Below are positions 58,240-64,000 of a DNA stretch of 64,000 nucleotides, piece after piece. A model generated the notes under the pieces. It was not told where the DNA came from. It made no database searches and saw only the letters and a list, made by a program, of their open reading frames with translations. The stretch covers positions 1-64,000 of the forward strand of contig JBBDHG010000125.1 of the NCBI GenBank assembly GCA_037951165.1, in the 5' to 3' direction. The translations under genes were made by a program, and so were the position numbers. Every line of letters starts with the position of its first letter. The stretch's first letter is position 1. This DNA comes from Lophius americanus. Taxonomy: Eukaryota > Chordata > Actinopteri > Lophiiformes > Lophiidae.

Positions 58240-58571
58240 CGGCCATAATTTAATCTTCTTTTTTTTTTGTAAAAAGCAGAATTTATGTACAAATAAAGCT
58301 TAATTTAATAGATTATAAAAGCATGTTGATAAGCTTAGCTAAAACTATTAAAGTGCAGTATTTAATGTAGCTTTAATCTGTCTAAAACCACACATTTTTA
58401 ATAAATGGATGCAGGAAAAAAATCCTTAGTTCTGGAACATTGCAGCAGATTGTTTTCTCTGAAGGAAAGAAAATGGCAGAAATATTTTTCTCTTCTCTGA
58501 AACATTTATAGTATCCTTGAATTCACAGACATTAAGAGTCAAATAAACAATTTGTATCCTGTGATATCACC
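58240..58571 (+). repeat. Direct duplication, right copy
   Basis: Same ordered motifs as 57670-58020, offset by about 530-565 bases, and about 40 bases longer in the middle (GTTTTCTCTGAAGGAAAGAA is private). The 220 bases between the copies are unrelated. Confidence 0.9.
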
Positions 58572-58574
58572 CAC

Positions 58575-59088
58575 ATTCCTTATTCACCTGATTCTCATAC
58601 TGAATACCGTTCAAAGGCCCCCGGTTTGTAACATTAGCCTTTAGCTTGGTGAAGTAAAACACTTCTATACACAGTAAAATCCGGACCCTTTTTTCACCAA
58701 GGTGGTTTCTGAGCTGGTTCTGGACCAGTGCTTTACTTAGAATACTTTGAATCAACCTGGCCCGTAAGTACGGCCACCTAAGACCAACGAAAAGCTCCTG
58801 GGTTAAAAGCAAGAGGCCATGATGTCAGAGACTGGGGGCGGGGTTTGAGAAGCCTGAGTGAGGGAACGTCTCGTCTACTCGGAGGATAAAAGCATCTAAC
58901 TTAACCGAGACATTTTCACCATACCTGGCTTTTTTTTCAAAACTTTTCATGAAGTTATACGTTTGTATAAAGCCGTCTTTGTAGCAAAAAAAAAATGGAA
59001 GTGTTTGTTTTTCTTCATTGAACTTTTATCTCGTTACTTCGGCTGACGTTAGTGTGAATTTGATCAGTTTTTAAACATTTATGGCCAA
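58575..59088. other. No gene seen
   Basis: Unique-looking flank of the minisatellite. Confidence 0.5.
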
Positions 59089-59089
59089 A

Positions 59090-60052
59090 ATTTAGATTAC
59101 GATTTAGATATAACATATAGATATAACATTTTTGATTTAGATTTAGATCTAACATATAGATTTAACATTTAGATTTAGATTAAATATATAGATATAACAT
59201 TTAGGTTTAGATTAAGACTCAACATTTAGATTTAACATATAGATATAACATTTACATTTAACATATAGATATAACATTTAGACTTAAATTCAACATTTAA
59301 ATTTAGATTTAACATTTAGATATAATGTTTAGATTTAGATTCAATATACAGATTTAACATATAGCTATAACATTTACACTTAAATTCAACATTTAGATTT
59401 AGATTTAACATTTAGATATAATGTTTAGATTTAGATTCAATATATAGATATAACATTTAGACTTAAATTCAACATTTAGATTTAACATTTAGATATAATG
59501 TTTAGATTTAGATTCAATATATAGATATAACATTTAAGTTTAGATTTAGATATAACATTTAGATTTAGATCCAACCTATAGAAATAACATTTAGACTTAC
59601 ATGTCTAAATCTAAATGTTAGGTTTAACATTTAGATAGTAAGTTTAGATTTAGATTCAACATATAGATATACCATTTTGACTTAAATTCAACATTAAGAT
59701 TTAACATTTAGATATAATGTTTAGATTTAGATTCAATATATAGATATAACATTTAAGTTTAGATTTAGATTCAACATTTACATTAACATATATATATATA
59801 TAACATTTAGATTTAGATCCAACCTATAGAAATAACATTTAGACTTAAATTCAACATTTAGATTTGGGTTTAGATTTAGATTCAACATTTAGATTTAACA
59901 TATAGATATAACTTTTAGACTTAAATTCAACATTTAGATTTAGATTTAACATTTAGATATAACATTTGGATTTAGATTCAACATTTTTATCATATAGATA
60001 TATAATTTTGGTTTGGATTTAACATGTAGATATAACAACTAGATTAGATTTA
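59090..60052. repeat. 960-bp AT-rich minisatellite with higher-order units
   Basis: Built almost entirely from AACATTTAGA, TTTAGATT, CAACATATAGATAT and GACTTAAATT words. GACTTAAATTCAACATTTA recurs near 59280, 59370, 59460, 59679, 59842 and 59918 (about 90-bp spacing in the left part). A longer block at 59460-59600 recurs at 59679-59846, so units of about 220-250 bp were duplicated. A 17-base stretch at 59604-59620 is inverted. C and G are scarce. Not coding. Confidence 0.93.
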
Positions 60053-60164
60053 TCATTTGGAGCTAAATGTGGCAAAAAGGTAAAATTAACTTGTACTACT
60101 TTTAAAAAAACGTCCCCCCACATTTATTTATTTTATTTATATGTAATGCATACATGTGCAGCCC

Positions 60165-60335
60165 CTGTGTGTGTGTTTGTGTGTGTGTGTTTTTGTTTGA
60201 GCATGGGTTTGTGTTTGTGAGTGTGTGAGTGTGTGTATGTGTGTGCGTGTGTGTGTGTGTTTGTGAGCGTGTGTGTGTGTGAGTGAGCATGGGTGTGTGT
60301 TTGTGCGTGTGTGAGTGTGTGTGTGTGAGTAGTGA
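60165..60335. repeat. (GT)n-rich tract with GAGC/GCGT interruptions
   Basis: GT runs broken by TTTGTGAGTG, GAGCATGGGTGTG and similar phrases that recur at about 60195 and 60285, again implying duplication of longer units. Confidence 0.9.
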
Positions 60336-60339
60336 GCGT

Positions 60340-61755
60340 GTTGCACTGGCGGATTGAGGTATAAGTAACAGCGTTAAAGGATCAGCTGCTGGTGGGGTCG
60401 TATCCTTCCAGATTAGAGAGCTTAGTCCTCCCGTCTCTGTGTAATTAACGAGACGCAGATACAGACAAGGAGGCAGGGAGGACGGTAAGCAGGCGTGGAG
60501 AGTGGTATTAAAAGAAGCCAGTGCAAACACAGGAACACACTCAGCAGAGCGGGGATTGTGGGTAATGACAGGGTGCCTGATGGTCAGTGTATTTGTGTAC
60601 ATGATGACCGTGTGTAGCAGAGCCCGGCGTCCAGAACCGACAGCAGATAGGACGTAAAGTGGTGCGACTGGATGTGTGGTTGGTCTGGCGGAGTTCACAA
60701 CCTCCATAATGTCAACAGGGATAATGAGCCCAGGATGGCAGGAATGCGGCCATAAACGCAGCAGACATAAAAAATCTGCTTGTGTGCAAGTACATGTTTG
60801 CTTACCAACCTTTTCAGTCCCTAGTATTAACTCATATCTGAAAGCAGCGAGGTCTGTGGATTGTTTTCAACAGTTCTGAAAAGAGATGACAGCCTCTATG
60901 TTGACGCTGAACCAGATGGGGGGGGGGGGAAGAAATTGCAATTTCTTTGCGGTAAATACTGTGGTTTCACAACATCCGTGCATTTGCAGCGATTTACCTG
61001 AAATGCTGTTTGTAAGGGAAAAAACATCTTTCGTAGCAGGTTTGAGGGATTAAAACGACATCGCTTAAAAGGTGAAATCTGTACAATTTAGATAAATAGG
61101 ATAAGTAGAATAAAGCATTTATAACTGTTTTTTTTAGTATGAATTCAGCTGATAATAAAAGATGTTTTTATTCACATTACTCCAGAAAAAAGCCTTTTAC
61201 ATGTTTGTTTTTTTTGTCGTAGTTATAATTCTTCTATTTTTCTACCTTTTATAATCAAACTGTGAAATCCCTTGACACGGAAATAATTCCTCGATTGTGT
61301 TGCATTGTGACTAAAAATGACTTTTGGCTCGGTGTGGGTGATTGTGGCGCCATGAGGGTTGTTTATTTTTAAAGGTGGAAATGTGAGCTGCTGCTAAACG
61401 ACGCTTGTTAACTGATTGATACAAAAGCTCCGAGTGGAAGGAGGTGTTAATCATCTCTGCCGGCTTGTGTCTCTGACACGGAGTCATAAAACATTTTAAC
61501 GTGTCTTTAGGACACGGGGGTCAATAAAGTGTAAATCGTGATGTTTTTAATGACAGATTTCTCTAAAAGGGGACGTTTTACTGTCCCTCCCTGAGGAACT
61601 CATGGCTCCCATGTTTTATCCAAATACTGTAGCTGTGAGTCCATTAGTGAATCTGGAGACATGGAGCAATGATGATGGCCTATGGATAGAAAGAACTTCC
61701 TTCTCTGAGAAGGCGGGGAGTAGCCAGCTGTTCTACGTTACATCTGAACACACGG
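60340..61755. other. No gene seen; G12 tract at 60918-60929
   Basis: Unique-looking sequence with one run of 12 G. No exon recognised. Confidence 0.5.
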
Positions 61756-62039
61756 CCCGCACTCGCAGGTGGTGAGCCCACAGGGTGGCGGCTTCATTAA
61801 CTTTTTCTCTGGCTCAACCAGCCCAAACCACATGGACAAAGTCCAGGCCCGCAGAAGCTCATCAACAAGCTCGTCTCTCTGGACCGAGTCGCCACAAGTA
61901 TGTTTGGGCCTTAAGGTTCAGAACTCTTACTCTGGCCACTCTTCCTGTCTTTGCTGTTAAGAGACCTCTCTGAGTTCAAACGCCCCAGTCTACAAAGTCC
62001 AGTAGGTTCCAATGTGGTGATTCTCTGTGGAGGCGTAAT

Positions 62040-62470
62040 ATGTGAATGACATCAGTCCGTCGTGATGAAGAGAGAGCCAATATCTAAAGTAGAGCTCTCA
62101 ATTTACCGGTCCATCCACGTCCCAACCCTCACCCACCGCCCTGAGCTGTGGCTGGAGACTGAACGAAGGAGATAGTAGACACAAAAGGAACTTCCTCCAC
62201 TGGGTGGCTTGATTCATCCTCCGAGGAAGGGTTTCAGGAGATTGGGCTCCGGAGGGAGTAGAGCTGCTACTCCTCTGTAGCCAGTTGACTCGGTCCAGGC
62301 ATCTGATTAGGAAGCCTCCAAAACTGGAAGGTGTCGAACCCAGAACTCCTAAGAGGGGCTGTTTTCTCATTGGTCCTGAGAAACCCCCATGATGTCCTGA
62401 AGAGCATCGCTAGAGAGAGGAACATCTGGAACGACTGCAGATAAGGGGAAGGAAGATGGATGGATGGAAG
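62040..62470 (+). pseudogene. LINE ORF2 C-terminal fragment with 3' tail
   Basis: The frame at 62089-62172 reads ELSIYRSIHVPTLTHRPEL followed by WLETERRR and two stops. It corresponds to the LSIYRSIYVPTLTYGHELWV-TER region of a very common teleost LINE. Downstream are TAGAGCTGCTACTCCTCTGT and TCCAGGCATCTGATTAGGAA (HLIR motif), then a damaged 3' part ending in GATAAGGGGAAGGAAGATGG and ATGGATGG, matching the family's GGATAAGCGGAAGATGGATG tail. Multiple stops and deletions. The stretch at 61765-61880, with GTGAGCCCACAGGGTGGCGG, may be an upstream part of the same element (less sure). Confidence 0.8.
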
Positions 62471-62522
62471 TGATGTCTGAACCCCATCGGAGGTCTTGTA
62501 TCTGAAACAATCCTGTAGAGAC

Positions 62523-62523
<1 letters not shown>

Positions 62524-62595
<72 letters not shown>
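62524..62595. repeat. (TG)n microsatellite
   Basis: TG run of about 35 units with one TCTG interruption, close behind the LINE tail. Confidence 0.96.
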
Positions 62596-62597
<2 letters not shown>

Positions 62598-62598
<1 letters not shown>

Positions 62599-63098
62599 AC
62601 AGCAAGAGGAAGGGAGGCTTTGATTCTGGGTTTGAACCTAGGTATCCTTGCTGTATTAGAATGTGGAAACGTTTGGATGTGGATAGTTGCTGTCTGTAGT
62701 TTTTCTGTCACGAGTTAAAAGGAAAGAGAGTGTAAAGCACAGAGATGCTAAAGCATTGATGTTTCCCCTTCGTCAGCATCCTGGAGTCGGTAAAACCCGA
62801 AGTATTCCCTCCATATTAAATATTCATAACTATATATGCAATGGTCAAATTAAGAGTCGGATACAAAACTTAAGGGGCTTCAGTCGGATCCCATCCCCCA
62901 TTGTGAGACAGAAATTGAGATTGTGAGGGTAAGGAGAGCTTTTAACCTAAAAGCAATTATGTCACATCCTCGTTTTACATTTTCACCTCTAACATCCAGT
63001 TAGAAAAAGCGTTTATTGAATGAATGGATATCCAGTTTATCTTCAGAGCGCTGTATATGACCCTTATGGATAACTGCCAGTGTCCTCTTGCATTTAAA
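62598..63098. other. No gene seen; possible SINE scrap
   Basis: GACAGCAAGAGGAAGG and GATTCTGGGTTTGAACCTAG at 62597-62640 recall the CAGCAAGAAGGTCCTGGGTTTGAATCC of fish SINEs, but the box A side is absent. Nothing else recognised. Confidence 0.4.
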
Positions 63099-63099
63099 C

Positions 63100-63101
<2 letters not shown>

Positions 63102-63161
<60 letters not shown>
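63102..63161. repeat. (GA)n microsatellite, 60 bp
   Basis: Pure GA run of 30 units. Confidence 0.97.
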
Positions 63162-63164
<3 letters not shown>

Positions 63165-63525
63165 CAGATGAGCGTTAATCCTCATCTTTTTTGTTAGGAG
63201 TATCTCTGTACAGCACCCTAACCTTTGCTCTTTGGTTTAATTCTCATTTCAGTAATCTCCATGTCAAGAGAAAAGTACACTGGTGTGTGTGTTTGTATCG
63301 TTGTGTGTGTGTGTGTGAGAGAGAGAGAAGGTATATCCAGATGTTAAATCCGTTCCTGCAGCTGTTTCTTTGACATGTAACCATCACAAACACATACATA
63401 CACACACACCCACTCACACACACACACCCAACCACACACTGTTACCTACGAGCCCCATTGACTGAGTTCCCAGCAGATGGACAGATAAGCCATCTCCTTA
63501 AATCACTCATTATTATTAACGTCTT
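63165..63525. other. No gene seen; short GT, GA and CA runs
   Basis: Short GTGTGTGAGAGAGAG at 63300-63328 and a CA run at 63388-63440. No exon. Confidence 0.6.
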
Positions 63526-63807
63526 CCTCACTCTCACTCTCTCTCTCACCGTCTGTCTCTCTCTCTCTCCCTCTCTCACTGTCTGACTCTCTCTCTCTCT
63601 CTCACTGTCTGTCTCTCACTGTCTGTCTCTCTCTCTCACTGTCTGTCTGTCTCTCTCTATCTCTCTCTCTCACTGTCTGTCTCTCTCTCTCCCTCTCTCA
63701 CTTTCGGTCTGTCTCTCTCTCTCTCTCACTGTCTGTCTCTGTCTCTCTCTCTCTCTCTCTCTCACTGTCTGTCTCTCTCTCTCTCTCTCACTTTCTGTCT
63801 GTCTCTC

Positions 63808-63840
<33 letters not shown>

Positions 63841-63851
63841 ATCTCTCTCTC

Positions 63852-63885
<34 letters not shown>

Positions 63886-64000
63886 ACTGTCTGTCTCTCT
63901 CTCTCACTGCCTGTCTCTCTCTCTCTCCCTCTCTCACTTTCTGTCTGTCTCTCTCTCTCTCTCACTGTCTGTCTCTCTCGCGCTCTCTCTCACTCTCTGT
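63526..64000. repeat. CT/GTCT satellite-like array, runs off the window
   Basis: CTCTCT runs separated by CTCACTGTCTGTCTCTCTC modules that recur more than ten times, plus CTTTCTGTCTGTC variants and pure TGTC blocks. Higher-order duplication of 20-60-base modules is evident. The right edge is cut by the window end. Confidence 0.95.

Noticed and set aside
59090..60052. TTAGAT words resembling telomere repeats
   Set aside because: Vertebrate telomeres are TTAGGG. G-triplets are absent here and the words are part of a longer AT-rich unit.
60102..60707. 201-codon minus-strand open frame
   Set aside because: Much of it is Thr-His translation of the GT tract at 60165-60335. The rest has no recognisable similarity.

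Overview
This window looks like a gene-free stretch of a ray-finned fish genome, probably a percomorph. It is either intergenic DNA or the inside of a very large intron. The evidence is indirect: moderate to low GC, very dense CA/GT and CT/GA microsatellites, and many decayed repeats of types I know from teleosts. These include a Tc1-like transposon, L2-like and other non-LTR retrotransposon pieces, tRNA-derived SINEs and MITEs. I found no protein-coding exon that I can name, no rRNA, no CRISPR array and no bacterial-style operon. Nearly all the longer open frames are microsatellite translations, antisense shadows of fossils, or chance frames in low-complexity DNA.

Layout: 0-5 kb holds a small VNTR, AT-rich DNA and a first copy of a dispersed repeat called family A here, which has another insertion nested inside it. 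At 5-7 kb are a second family A copy, a perfect hairpin at 6.0 kb and about 740 bp of CA-rich repeat. At 8.8-9.3 kb are a short L2-like reverse transcriptase fossil and a GCTAAGCTAAGC-type repeat. Two more family A copies lie at 10.3-13.4 kb. At 15.25-15.96 kb is a broken Tc1-like transposase, at 17.6-18.1 kb the 3' end of a dead LINE, and at 18.3 and 19.7 kb perfect short-loop palindromes. From 20 to 31 kb there is one family A copy, a TCCA array, two LINE tails and long stretches with nothing recognisable. At 31-38.6 kb are a long CA array, three family A copies, two MITEs with inverted ends, a second GCTAAGC-type element, a two-unit repeat (family B) and a second CA-rich block of about 750 bp. 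At 42-45.7 kb are an L2-like tail, one half of a two-copy repeat (family C), a tRNA-Lys-like sequence joined to a SINE head, and a 129-bp GT array. From 46 to 53 kb the DNA is mostly featureless. At 53-55 kb are a 35-bp tandem repeat, the best + strand family A copy, a SINE and another dispersed repeat. At 57.6-60 kb are a roughly 0.3-kb duplication and a 960-bp AT-rich minisatellite with higher-order structure. At 61.8-64 kb are LINE debris, GT and GA arrays, and a CT-rich array that runs off the window end.

No genes here work together, so the interest is structural. The best candidate for something undescribed is family A: at least nine copies in 64 kb, no open frame, no terminal inverted repeats, and internal subrepeats of about 130-170 bp. 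Its shared end is a GC-rich hairpin followed 7-10 bases later by CTAG (or a variant) and TT. That layout resembles the 3' end of non-autonomous Helitrons. The Helitron assignment is inference, made by reading and not by alignment software.
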